A stretch of DNA of 64,000 bases from Nitrobacter sp. 62-23 (GCF_001897285.1 NZ_MKSM01000096.1:1-64000); one strand, 5' to 3'. Positions 10,003 to 19,223 are shown, counted from the first letter of the stretch. Numbers and translations: made by a program. Notes: generated from the sequence alone by a model not told the origin.

Positions 10003-10428
10003 ATGGATGTATTGAATCCGCGGCAAAGAAGCTACTGTATGTCGCAGATACGGGATCGGGACACCAAGCCCGAAATGATGCTCCGTAAGGCTCTCTGGTC
10101 AGCCGGGCTCCGCTATCGGCTGCGTCACAAGGTAACTGGACGGCCGGATATCGCCTTTCCAGGATCCCGAGTGGCCGTGTTTTGTGACGGATGCTTCTGG
10201 CATGGCTGCCCGGATCACAGTGTGAGTCCGAAAACGAATTCTTCCTTTTGGAAAGCCAAGATTGGAAAAAACAGAGCAAGAGACGAACGGGTTGCCGCGG
10301 CGCTGCGAGATGAAGGATGGACAGTCATCCGCTTTTGGGAACACGACATCAAAAGCCATCCGGGAAAGTTGGCGGATCATGTGAAACGTACTCTGAGAAA
10401 GGCAGCCCGACGTGGACGCAAGCCGTAA
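10003..10428 (+). CDS. vsr: Very short patch repair endonuclease Vsr
   Basis: RQRSYCMSQIRDRDTKPEMMLRKALW; GRPDIAFPGSRVAVFCDGCFWHGCPDH; WTVIRFWEHDI. Confidence 0.93.
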   Translation: MDVLNPRQRSYCMSQIRDRDTKPEMMLRKALWSAGLRYRLRHKVTGRPDIAFPGSRVAVFCDGCFWHGCPDHSVSPKTNSSFWKAKIGKNRARDERVAAALRDEGWTVIRFWEHDIKSHPGKLADHVKRTLRKAARRGRKP

Positions 10429-11572
10429 AGAAGAATTGCGGGCAACTGACCTTTTGGTCGATGCCATCTATCAGGGCGGGCGCAACGGAAATGCTTCGGA
10501 TGATCCTCTTCCGCATCTGGTCGGTGTTAGCAATCAGGGCGGCTTCCGCTATATCGGCACAAAGGAAGCACCGAAGTTGGCAATTCTCACGCTGACGACA
10601 AAGGAACATGACTGGCCAGACAACCTCGACAGGGAGACAGGTATTTTCACCTACTACGGCGACAACCGAAGGCCTGGACATGAACTCCATTCGACGCCGA
10701 GGTTCGGCAACCTTCTGCTGCGGGATATGTTTGACAAAGCTCATGGCCAGAAGGCAGCTCGCGCGAATGTGCCACCTGTTCTCATCTTTTCGAACACTGG
10801 CATCTATCGTGATGTGGACTTCCTGGGTCTCGCCGTTCCCGGAGTCGAGAGTCTGGATGCCAATAGCGATCTCGTCGCACTTTGGCGCATGAAGGAAGGC
10901 AAGCGGTTTCAGAATTATCAGGCAAAATTCACGGTGTTGGACTGTCAGGTTGTTGCCAAGCGTTGGATCGAGGACGTGAAGGCCGGAGATCCGCTTTCAG
11001 AAAACTGCCCGGCGGTATGGCGGGCTTGGGTGGAAAAAGGTGTAAGCCGACCGTTGAAAGCACCGCGTGTTTTAGACCATCGCAGTCCGGGCGAGCAACT
11101 CGCTGAGGATGTCGCCGGGCGCGCGATCATCGCTACCATTCAGGATTATTTCTCAGAAGATCATTACCGCTTTGAACCTTGTGCGGCAAAAATCGCCGAG
11201 ATGATGTTACAGAATATTGCATCAATCGACCTCACAAGACGGATCCGCGACGGCGGGCGTGACGCTGTGGGCCGGTACCGCATCGGAACTGGTCCCTCAG
11301 CCGTGCTTGTGGATTTCGCACTTGAAGCCAAATGCTACAGTGATTCAATATCTGTAGGCGTAAAGGATTTGTCACGGCTGATTTCACGATTACGGCACCG
11401 GCAATTCGGAGTTCTTGTCACGACATCGTACGTCGCAACACAGGCATACCAGGAGATTAAAGAGGATCAGCATCCGATCGTGATCATTGCCGCACGCGAC
11501 ATCGTTAGAATTCTAAAAGCTGCCGGCTTTGGCACTCAGAGGGCTCTCCAACAATGGCTGTCATCTTTCTAA
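10412..11572 (+). CDS. Restriction endonuclease, AspBHI-like N-terminal domain plus Mrr/PD-(D/E)XK C-terminal domain
   Basis: VGVSNQGGFRYIG...DNLDRETGIFTYYGDNRRPGHELHSTPR (AspBHI-N-like); C-term LVDFALEAKCYS...GVKDLSRLISRLRHRQFGVLVTTSYV (PD-D/ExK); 17-bp overlap with vsr. Confidence 0.8.
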   Translation: MDASRKEELRATDLLVDAIYQGGRNGNASDDPLPHLVGVSNQGGFRYIGTKEAPKLAILTLTTKEHDWPDNLDRETGIFTYYGDNRRPGHELHSTPRFGNLLLRDMFDKAHGQKAARANVPPVLIFSNTGIYRDVDFLGLAVPGVESLDANSDLVALWRMKEGKRFQNYQAKFTVLDCQVVAKRWIEDVKAGDPLSENCPAVWRAWVEKGVSRPLKAPRVLDHRSPGEQLAEDVAGRAIIATIQDYFSEDHYRFEPCAAKIAEMMLQNIASIDLTRRIRDGGRDAVGRYRIGTGPSAVLVDFALEAKCYSDSISVGVKDLSRLISRLRHRQFGVLVTTSYVATQAYQEIKEDQHPIVIIAARDIVRILKAAGFGTQRALQQWLSSF

Positions 11573-11699
11573 GCGATCTAGCGGAGCATTTGTTGATGAT
11601 CGCGAAGTTTTGCGCTTAGGATTATCGACACTTAGTAGCGCCTGTATAGGCCGTCCCTCTCTCCGTCTTCCGGGATACTTGGATCCACTTTTGTGGATT

Positions 11700-12108
11700 T
11701 CAGGCAGCCCTGGCAATGCCGACCACAACGCCATCCACCCGGCCAGCGGCGTCGGCAAACGGCAGATATAGCCGCGCAACGCGAGTCAGGCCGCCCGGAA
11801 GCTGTACGTGGTCTTCCATCATCAGCGTGCGACCCGTTGTGAAAACGATCGCCGTCTCGTTCTCTGCGTCTTCGCGCGATGGCGTGAGCCGCCCGACCGC
11901 CTCGCCGGTCAACGCGGTGCCAAAAAGCCTGTCGATAGCCTTGCCGCTGCGTTCGATCTTCGCCGTCCCATCCGATTCGGCCGGGCGCCGAACCACCACG
12001 ATCACATCATCCAAGTCAGCCAGACGCCCGGTTGCGGCATGGCGGCACCTTCACGGGCGCGAGCCAGACCCGATAAAGCCGGCCCAGCACCGGGTGTCGG
12101 TCCGCCAT
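11700..12108 (-). pseudogene. Frameshifted PAS_5-like domain protein remnant
   Basis: Three minus-strand frames join as MADRHPVLGRLYRVWLA / AREGAAMPQPG / RLADLDDVIVVVRRPAESDG..., implying two frameshifts. Confidence 0.45.
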
Positions 12109-12249
12109 CAGTCGAGAATCCATCACTGGGATTCACCGTGTCAGATTCAACCAGATTTTCTGGTTATCTGTATTTCGGTTTGATTGATCTGTCGGCTTCG
12201 TCAATGGCCGGCAGCGCATATGCAGAAAACACTTCGATCTCCCAGGCAT

Positions 12250-12489
12250 ATGCGTCTCATTCAACACATTGTCGACAAGCGTCGCGAAGCCGGCATGAGC
12301 CAGGCTGACCTTGCCGAAGCTCTTGACCGATATCAATCCGTCGTCGCGGCGATTGAATCCGGTGGCCGCCGGGTCGATGTTGTCGAGTTCCTTGAACTGG
12401 CGGAAGTGATCGGCTTCGATCCCCATGAAGTCCTTCGTGACGTAGCGAAGATTACCCACAAGCATAAGGCCACACGCAAGCCGTCATAG
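12250..12489 (+). CDS. XRE-family helix-turn-helix regulator
   Basis: MRLIQHIVDKRREAGMSQADLAEALDRYQSVVAAIESGGRRVDVVEFLELAEVIG. Confidence 0.82.
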   Translation: MRLIQHIVDKRREAGMSQADLAEALDRYQSVVAAIESGGRRVDVVEFLELAEVIGFDPHEVLRDVAKITHKHKATRKPS

Positions 12490-13119
12490 TTCAGAATCAT
12501 TTTGAACAACGTAGTGAGTATTGGAAGTGATTTGGGCGTCGCCCTTCGGGCCGGGCTCTACGCGCCGCCTGCGGCGGCTTCCGAAGCCCCTTGCGGGTCT
12601 TCGCCTTCTGTGACGAACCCATGACGCGAAGCGTGGCGGCGGCGGACATTTCGGCGACCGCACCGACTCACGCAGGGGCTCGCAGGGGCCGATGTCGGGC
12701 GACAAGCCCTCGACAGATCGAGTCGTATCCTGACCCTCGTGCTCAATCATTCTCGCAGATCGGTCGAGTCCAGGAGCGGATCGTCGCAACAGCTTGTGCG
12801 AGGATTGTCGGCGTACTGGACGGACTGCTGTCTTGCCATGCCGCACCAAACTCAGATGGTGGCGCGAGCGAAGGGCGGACGACCTCAAGCCTTCCGCTGC
12901 GACACGAAGAACACTCGGCGTTGAGGGTTCGGCACCTGCTTGATCGAGCCTACACAGCCGTTCGGGCGACGCGAGAAAGCGTGCTTCCGATCGTTGTCGC
13001 CAGATCGCGTTTTCCTCTGACTGTCTTTTCACGCCGCGCCTCAAGGGCGTCCTCGATTGGTTTGGTCTAACCGAAGACCGGCGACGAAGTGCGTCGCCTC
13101 GATCTTAAACCTCCAACAC

Positions 13120-13138
13120 GCCGCCTGCGGCTTTTTTT
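13120..13138 (+). terminator. Possible rho-independent terminator
   Basis: gccgcctgcggc palindrome followed by seven T. Confidence 0.4.
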
Positions 13139-13279
13139 CGCCGCCGGCAGGGCCGGCTTTGCACCGCGAAAGGCAAAAAAAGTCCTCGCCGGGTGCTGCA
13201 CGCCGATCGTCCTCGGTCCATCGACCATCATCGAGGCCGCGATGGGCCGCAGCCCGATCAGCAGAAGGAAAATTGCATC

Positions 13280-13594
13280 ATGGCTACGATCGGCACTTTC
13301 TCCCGCGTCGGCAACGGATTCTCCGGTTCGATCCGCACGCTTACCCTCAACGTCAAGTCGGTGACCTTCGCGCCGGCGGAAAGCGACACCAAAAACGGTC
13401 CCGCCTTCCGCGTGCTCGCCGGAACCATCGCGTTCGGTGCGGCATGGAAGAAGACTTCGCGCGAGTTGCGCGACTATCACTCGATCAAGCTCGACGACCC
13501 CTCGTTCCCGGCCCCGATCTACGCGAGCTTGGTCGAGACGGACACCGAGGGTGAGTTCGCCCTGATCTGGTCGCGACGCCGCGTCGCTAACTAG
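13280..13594 (+). CDS. DUF736 domain protein (copy 1)
   Basis: MATIGTFSRVGNGFSGSIRTLTLNVK...YHSIKLDDPSFPAPIYASLV. Confidence 0.88.
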   Translation: MATIGTFSRVGNGFSGSIRTLTLNVKSVTFAPAESDTKNGPAFRVLAGTIAFGAAWKKTSRELRDYHSIKLDDPSFPAPIYASLVETDTEGEFALIWSRRRVAN

Positions 13595-13970
13595 TCGAGA
13601 CCACCGAGCCGCGCTCGCAAGAGCGGGGCTTCCCCATGCTCATGTCCGTCTTCGCTTTTCAGGAATTACGGAGATCGGGATTGTATGGCGTTTCCGGTTT
13701 TAAGGTTTCAGAATCCCGATCAGATATTTCCCCAGCGTCCGCTGAAGCTTCCGCCGGAATTGTTGCTCAGGGCGCTGCCCTCGCGCGGCACAAGAAAACT
13801 CTCCGGCCTTTCGCGGCATAAACGGCCGCCTCCCCGTAAACGGGTCCCCTCCATTTATTCCACGGTGCCGAAGAGTTCTCTGGCGCCTTGCTTCCCCGGT
13901 CTCGCCGACGGGCAAGGGTTCAGGAGCGACGCTTCGCTTCTCTGAACCCCAAACCCGAAGGAATAGAGAC

Positions 13971-14642
13971 ATGACCAGCAACGCAAACGCCCCCCGGAAT
14001 GTGGTCTTCAATGCCGATTGCATCGACGTGATGCGCTCATTCGATAGGGGATCGGTGGACTTCATTCTGACCGATCCGCCCTATGTGACCCGTTTCCGCG
14101 ATCGCGCAGGCCGCACCGTCGCCAATGATGATAACGGCCGTTGGCTTCGCCCCGCGTTCAACCAGATGCACCGCGTTTTGAAAGATGGCGGCTTTGCCGT
14201 TTCGTTCTATGGCTGGAACAAGGTTGACCTGTTCATGGACGCATGGAAGGCGGCAGGCTTCCGCGTTGTCGGGCATCTTGTTTTCCGCAAGCGTTATGCG
14301 TCGGCGGCGCGCTTCCTCCGCTACGAACACGAGCAGGCTTATTTGCTGGCGAAGGGAAATCCTGCCCGGCCCGAACGGCCTGTCCCCGATGTTCTGGACT
14401 TTCCCTATACCGGAAACCGGCTGCACCCGACGCAGAAGCCGGTCGAGGCGCTGGCGCCGTTGATTGAGGCTTTCACGAAGCCGGGCGACCTTGTGCTGGA
14501 CCCGTTCTGCGGCAGCGGTTCGACGCTGGCGGCGGCCCAGCGACTCCGGCGAAACTGGATCGGCATCGAACTGGATAACGGCCACTATCGCACGGCCAGC
14601 AAGCGGCCGGCATCCCCGCAACATCACCGGGCGGCAGCGTAA
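13971..14642 (+). CDS. Site-specific DNA-methyltransferase (N6-adenine/N4-cytosine type)
   Basis: DFILTDPPYVTRF catalytic motif; LDPFCGSGSTLAAA SAM-binding motif. Confidence 0.93.
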   Translation: MTSNANAPRNVVFNADCIDVMRSFDRGSVDFILTDPPYVTRFRDRAGRTVANDDNGRWLRPAFNQMHRVLKDGGFAVSFYGWNKVDLFMDAWKAAGFRVVGHLVFRKRYASAARFLRYEHEQAYLLAKGNPARPERPVPDVLDFPYTGNRLHPTQKPVEALAPLIEAFTKPGDLVLDPFCGSGSTLAAAQRLRRNWIGIELDNGHYRTASKRPASPQHHRAAA

Positions 14643-14728
14643 GCCGCCCCTCTCTCCCGACACATGCGCGCCCGTCCGCAGGGCGAGCGCTGCAATCTCA
14701 TTATTGAAACATCGGAAAGGACGACATC

Positions 14729-14932
14729 ATGCGATGGATCGTTACGAAAGACCATCATGGCGGCTGCATCGGTTTGGGAAAGGATGCGAATGGCGTTGCC
14801 ACCCGCGGAACCCCTGAACAGGGCGACGCTCTGCCGATGGAGTTTCGGCTCTACGAAGCGAGCGGGAATCTTCTTTCGAGGGACGTTGTGGCGACATTGA
14901 CGCGGATTGGTGGAACGGCTTTGAGCCGCTGA
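14729..14932 (+). CDS. Small hypothetical protein
   Basis: 67-aa frame MRWIVTKDHHGGCIGLGKD... in the ICE backbone; no recognised domain. Confidence 0.4.
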   Translation: MRWIVTKDHHGGCIGLGKDANGVATRGTPEQGDALPMEFRLYEASGNLLSRDVVATLTRIGGTALSR

Positions 14933-15229
14933 TTTACCTATGGACCCCGTTTCGTTGCCGCCGCCTATGCTATCGCCGCGCGGGAACGCGCGAGCCCTGG
15001 CGAACGCTTCGGCCATAGCCGGTATCTGTTGCAGTACTTCCGCCGATCCGTAAATGCGGATCAGCGGCGGGGCCGTGCCGCAACGACACGTTCCGACAGC
15101 TAAAATTTTTCCGACCGCCTTCAGACCTTCTTAGCTCTTCGACGACGAAGCTAAACCTTCGGTTGTCGCGATTACGGACACACTTGCTCTTCGGAAGAAG
15201 CAGCAGCGGGAAATGCGCGCGGAGGAATC

Positions 15230-16070
15230 ATGCCCACACAAGACTGGATGGCAAACGCCGCCTATCTCTACATCCTTGTTCTCGATCGTCCGGCTGTTGC
15301 CTGGGAACACCTGCGTCGCAACCCCGACTATCGCAATGACTGGCGGTGCTTCGGCTCGCGGCGGCGATCGTCATCGCCCGGCCGCGCGCTGAAATGGGGG
15401 TTGCGATTTCTTCGAGAACCCCGACCACGATGCCCGCGACGCGCTGCCATTCTGGCAGCCTGATCCCGACATCGCCTTGTCGATCGTGCCGGATGTAGAC
15501 CCGGAGACCGCCGCGCCGGTCTTCGATCCCTGGACCTTTCCCGGCCGCAAGGCCATCGGACACGACGGCAACCGCCTCGCGCTGAAATTCTGCCGGCGCG
15601 GCCGCTCTTGGCATCTCCATATTGCCGACGTGCTCAATGCCGGCATGCCGTTCACGTTTGCCATCGCGCCGGACGACAGGGCCAGCGCACGCCTGCGTGA
15701 AGCGCACGAGATGTTCACCGTGATATCCGGACGCCCCGCCAACCTGGCCGGCCGGCGCGGCGCAACCGAGCCGATCATCACCATGCAATCCTTGCAGGCC
15801 CTCGACGGACACCTCGCCGGCGCCGGCGAGCGTGACATCGCCATCGCGATCTTCGGCACGCGCATAGTGACGGAGAAGTGGCACGGCGACAGCGAACTGC
15901 GCGCCAGGGTCCGCTACCTGATCCGACGCGGCCGCACCGGGATGAACGGCGGCTATCGCAGTCTCCTGTGGGGCGCGGCGGCGCGCAGGGCCGGCGAGTT
16001 TTCCATGCCGGCGACGGCCACGGCAGGGAGAAAACGCGCGCGCAAAGATTCTCCATACCGGGCGGGATAG
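15230..16070 (+). pseudogene. DUF2285-family protein, frameshifted
   Basis: N-part MPTQDWMANAAYLYILVLDRPAVAWEHLRRNPDYR...WGLRF continues in another frame as FENPDHDARDALPFWQPDPDIALSIVPDVDPET...; shift near 15407-15413. Confidence 0.7.
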
Positions 16071-16139
16071 GCTTTTCCGAAACTGCCTCCGAACCGCTGG
16101 ACCGGGCTTCGCTCGGCCAGCCTGAGACGGAGGCAATTC

Positions 16140-16370
16140 GTGGATCGCACCGAATCCAAACAGGCGAGCCGCTACCTCACCAACGAGGAAGCGGCCGCCT
16201 ATCTCAAGCTCTCGCCGCACACGCTGAACAAGAAGCGCGTCATCGGCGGCGGACCGAAGTTCCGCAAGCTTGGCTCCCGCGTCGTCTATGCCATCGACGA
16301 CCTCGAAAGCTGGATCGAGGCGCGGGCCTGCGACACCACCTCCGATCCCCGCTACGCCCAAGCCCGCTGA
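16140..16370 (+). CDS. AlpA/MerR-like helix-turn-helix DNA-binding protein
   Basis: YLTNEEAAAYLKLSPHTLNKKRVIGGGPKFRKLGSRVVYAIDDLESWIEAR. Confidence 0.82.
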   Translation: MDRTESKQASRYLTNEEAAAYLKLSPHTLNKKRVIGGGPKFRKLGSRVVYAIDDLESWIEARACDTTSDPRYAQAR

Positions 16371-16387
16371 ACGCGCCCGAACGACGC

Positions 16388-17368
16388 ATGGCGGCGCGCA
16401 GACGCACATCCGAGCGCGACCAGCTCGAACTGTTCCGATCGCGCCCCGGCGACATGGCAACCCGCGACTCGCAGGATCTTATGGCCTATCCGTTCTTCTC
16501 TCTCGCCAAGTCGAAGCGCATCGAGCCGATCCGGTTCGAGGCCGGCAATGTCCGCATCCATGTCGAGGCGCCGGCCGAATTTGGCCTCGCCACCATCTGG
16601 GATGCCGACATCCTAATCTGGGCCGCCTCGCAGATCGTCGAAGCCCGCGACCTCGGCCTGCGCACCTCGCGGCTGATGGCGACCACGCCCTACGAGATTC
16701 TCACGTTTGTCGGCCGCGGCACCTCCGTCCGCGACTATCAGCGCCTGAAAGCCGCGCTCGACCGCCTGCAAGCCACCACCGTCGCCACCTCGATCCGCCA
16801 ACCCTCCGAACGGCGCCGGCATCGCTTCTCCTGGATCAACGAATGGAAGGAACGGCTCGACACCAAGGGCCGGCCGCTCGGCATCGAGCTGATCGTGCCG
16901 GACTGGTTCTACGAAGGCGTGCTCGACAACGCGCTGATCCTCACCATCGACCGGAACTATTTCGAGCTGCTCGGCGGCATCGAACGCTGGCTGTACCGGC
17001 TTGTGCGCAAGCATGGCGGCCGCCAGGCCGGCGGCTGGAGCTTCGACTTCCGCCATCTCCATGCCAAGTCCGGAAGCCTCTCGCGCTTCTCCAACTTCGC
17101 CTGCGACCTCCGCGACATCGTGCGCCGCCAGCCGTTGCCCGGCTATCGGCTGCGCATCGACCGGCTCGACGACGGCCGCGAACGGCTCGCCTTCACACCG
17201 GCCGCGTCACGGCCATCCACTCATTCACAGGGGGCTGTGCAAAGCTGTGAAACCTCTCGTGCTATCAAAGGCAATTTGCCTCGTGCTATCGAAGGCGCAA
17301 CAGTCGTGCTATCGAAGGCACGATCATGCGTTAAGCAATTGCGGCGCAGCGCAAACTCGCGCCCCTAA
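16388..17368 (+). CDS. repA: Replication initiator protein A
   Basis: RDQLELFRSRPGDMATRDSQDLMAYPFFSLAKSKR...SLSRFSNFACDLRDIVRRQPLPGYRL, RepA family; start set at 16388 not 15878. Confidence 0.85.
   Translation: MAARRRTSERDQLELFRSRPGDMATRDSQDLMAYPFFSLAKSKRIEPIRFEAGNVRIHVEAPAEFGLATIWDADILIWAASQIVEARDLGLRTSRLMATTPYEILTFVGRGTSVRDYQRLKAALDRLQATTVATSIRQPSERRRHRFSWINEWKERLDTKGRPLGIELIVPDWFYEGVLDNALILTIDRNYFELLGGIERWLYRLVRKHGGRQAGGWSFDFRHLHAKSGSLSRFSNFACDLRDIVRRQPLPGYRLRIDRLDDGRERLAFTPAASRPSTHSQGAVQSCETSRAIKGNLPRAIEGATVVLSKARSCVKQLRRSANSRP
17258..17319 (+). repeat. Three iteron-like direct repeats CGTGCTATCRAAGGC
   Basis: Copies at 17258-17272, 17282-17296, 17305-17319; spacing 24 and 23 nt. Confidence 0.8.
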
Positions 17369-17554
17369 CTTCTCTAACCGAGAATCTAACTTTGTTTTTG
17401 GAGGCGGCGTCGCTTGTGGATACGCCGTGGCGGGACATCCATCCCGAAACAAATCAATATCAAACCTTACTCCGAAATCTGCTTTCTGCCAATCGCATAC
17501 GATAATAATCGAATGCTTTGACGCGCACACCAGCGTTCGACGGGAGCGCGCGTC

Positions 17555-17890
17555 ATGATCGTCGCGCTCCTAAACCAGAAGGGCGGCGTCATCGGATTGC
17601 CGCGCGAGACCCTGCATGTCGAAGTGCCCGACATCGCGCACGGCGCCGATCACGTCGTCATCGACGGACCGCCGCGCGTCACCGCGCTGGCCCAATCCGC
17701 GATCCTCGCCGCCGACCTAGTGCTGATCCCGCCGGAGGGCCTGCCCGCGCTCGCCGCCGACATTCACCAGCGCGTCGTCTTCGCTGAGAGCGTCGCCACT
17801 GGCCGGCTGGCGCGCGAACTGGAGCCGGACGGCACGGCGGCGCAGGAGATCGCCGCCGTCACCGTAGAGATCGCGCGAGGTCTACCATGA
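17555..17890 (+). pseudogene. parA: ParA-like partition ATPase remnant with in-frame internal deletions
   Basis: MIVALLNQKGGV (pre-Walker-A) runs straight into IGLPRETLHVEVPDIAHGADHVVIDGPPRVTALAQSAILAADLVLIP, then ADIHQRVVFAESVATGRLARE; GKTT absent. Confidence 0.7.
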
Positions 17891-18162
17891 GCGGCAAACG
17901 CATGGCCTTCGGCGTAAAGCCTGCCGCCCCCACGGCTGACGCCTGGGTGCAGCAGGGCAACGGCGCGGAAATGCCCGTGGAGACGCCTCCGCAAGGTGTC
18001 CTACCGAAGGCCGATATCTATACGGCGCGTCTCACCATCGACGTGACGCCGGAGCTGCGCGGCCGCATCAAGGTCGCCGCCTTCAGGCAGGGCGTCACCG
18101 TGGCCGAGATGGTTCGCGACCTGCTTGAGACGCGCTTTCCGGAAGACGGAGCGGACGCATGA
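17887..18162 (+). CDS. RHH-like partition/regulatory small protein
   Basis: C-term YTARLTIDVTPELRGRIKVAAFRQGVTVAEMVRDLLETRF, ribbon-helix-helix-like; overlaps parA stop. Confidence 0.6.
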   Translation: MSGKRMAFGVKPAAPTADAWVQQGNGAEMPVETPPQGVLPKADIYTARLTIDVTPELRGRIKVAAFRQGVTVAEMVRDLLETRFPEDGADA

Positions 18163-18629
18163 CCACGCGCAGTTACACCAGCGTCCTTGCCGTCTTTCAA
18201 CGCGACCGCATCAATATCCGGCTGCGCTTTGCAAAGCCGGTGCGCGAGCGGCGGCTTGATCGCCGTCGCCGGCTCGCTTTATTCGCGCCTAACAGCATCT
18301 TCGCGTTGCTCCGATGGGAGCGCGGCCCTTACGGCACCGCCCTCTCGCACCTCACCATCATGCGCACGGTTGCGCCGGGCGAAACGTGCCTGGCGTGGCC
18401 CTATGTGCATCCCGGTGCGGAGACGCTGCTGTTCGCATCCGGCTGGCACAAGGTCGAGCGTGTCTTGCAGACGGTCGACGCCGTCGAAGCCCTCGGCGTC
18501 GACCCGTCCGACGCGGCGCCGGACTATTGGCAGCACGTTCATAATCGACTCCGGCTGCGCCAGCCGCACCATGCCTATACGGTTGAGCAACATCGCGCCT
18601 GGCTGCGCCGCCGCGAGTTGCTGTCATGA
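18159..18629 (+). CDS. DUF2840 domain protein
   Basis: Position between ParA and TraF genes; RWERGPYGTALSHLTIMRTVAPGETCLAWPYVHPGAETLLFASGWHKVE. Confidence 0.75.
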   Translation: MTTRSYTSVLAVFQRDRINIRLRFAKPVRERRLDRRRRLALFAPNSIFALLRWERGPYGTALSHLTIMRTVAPGETCLAWPYVHPGAETLLFASGWHKVERVLQTVDAVEALGVDPSDAAPDYWQHVHNRLRLRQPHHAYTVEQHRAWLRRRELLS

Positions 18630-19189
18630 CCGCGCGCAGCATGACCTTGGCGATGATGACCGGCGGAGCGTTGCTGGTCGCCGCCCCCGTCTGGTCGGAA
18701 CACGCGCCGCGATTCATCTGGAATGCTTCGGCGAGCCTGCCGATCGGCCTCTACAGCGTCGCGCCGGCGACCGGAATCGCGGTCACGGACGTCGCCATCG
18801 TCCAGCCGCCGGATGAACTGGCGACCTTCCTCGCGGAGCGCGGCTATCTGCCGAGAGGCGTGCCGCTCCTGAAGCGCGTGTTCGCGCTCCACGGCGACAC
18901 CGTTTGCCGGGAGGGCCGCATCATCATCGCCTATGGCGGACGCTACGCCGTCGCCCGCGCACATGACAGCCGCGGCCGGCCGCTGCCCGTGTGGCAGGGC
19001 TGCCGCACGCTCCAGGATGGCGAAGTCTTCCTCATGAACTGGGATGCGCCCGACTCATTCGACAGCCGTTACTTCGGGCCGCTTCCCGTGAAAACCATCG
19101 TCGGACGCGCCATTCCCGTGTGGACCACCGACGACACCGATCCGGCCACGGATGACACATCCGCCCGGCCGGCCGACAGCGAACCGTGA
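18626..19189 (+). CDS. traF: S26-family signal peptidase, conjugative transfer protein TraF
   Basis: SASLPIGLYSV, LLKRVFALHGDTVCREG, FLMNWDAPDSFDSRYFGPLPVKTIVGRAIPV. Confidence 0.88.
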   Translation: MTARSMTLAMMTGGALLVAAPVWSEHAPRFIWNASASLPIGLYSVAPATGIAVTDVAIVQPPDELATFLAERGYLPRGVPLLKRVFALHGDTVCREGRIIIAYGGRYAVARAHDSRGRPLPVWQGCRTLQDGEVFLMNWDAPDSFDSRYFGPLPVKTIVGRAIPVWTTDDTDPATDDTSARPADSEP

Positions 19190-19223
19190 AGGTCCGATTT
19201 CAACCCGCACGCAGGAGGACACG

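Noticed and set aside
12726-12732. TATCCTG as a stand-alone oriT nick site
   Set aside because: A 7-mer is expected several times by chance on both strands of 64 kb; kept only as a weak part of a finding.
12484-13044. 186-aa minus-strand ORF
   Set aside because: Arg/Ser/Pro-rich composition without domain-like pattern; treated as noncoding.
15878-16387. Upstream extension of the 496-aa repA ORF
   Set aside because: Overlaps the DUF2285 remnant and the AlpA-like gene; RepA homology begins near 16388.
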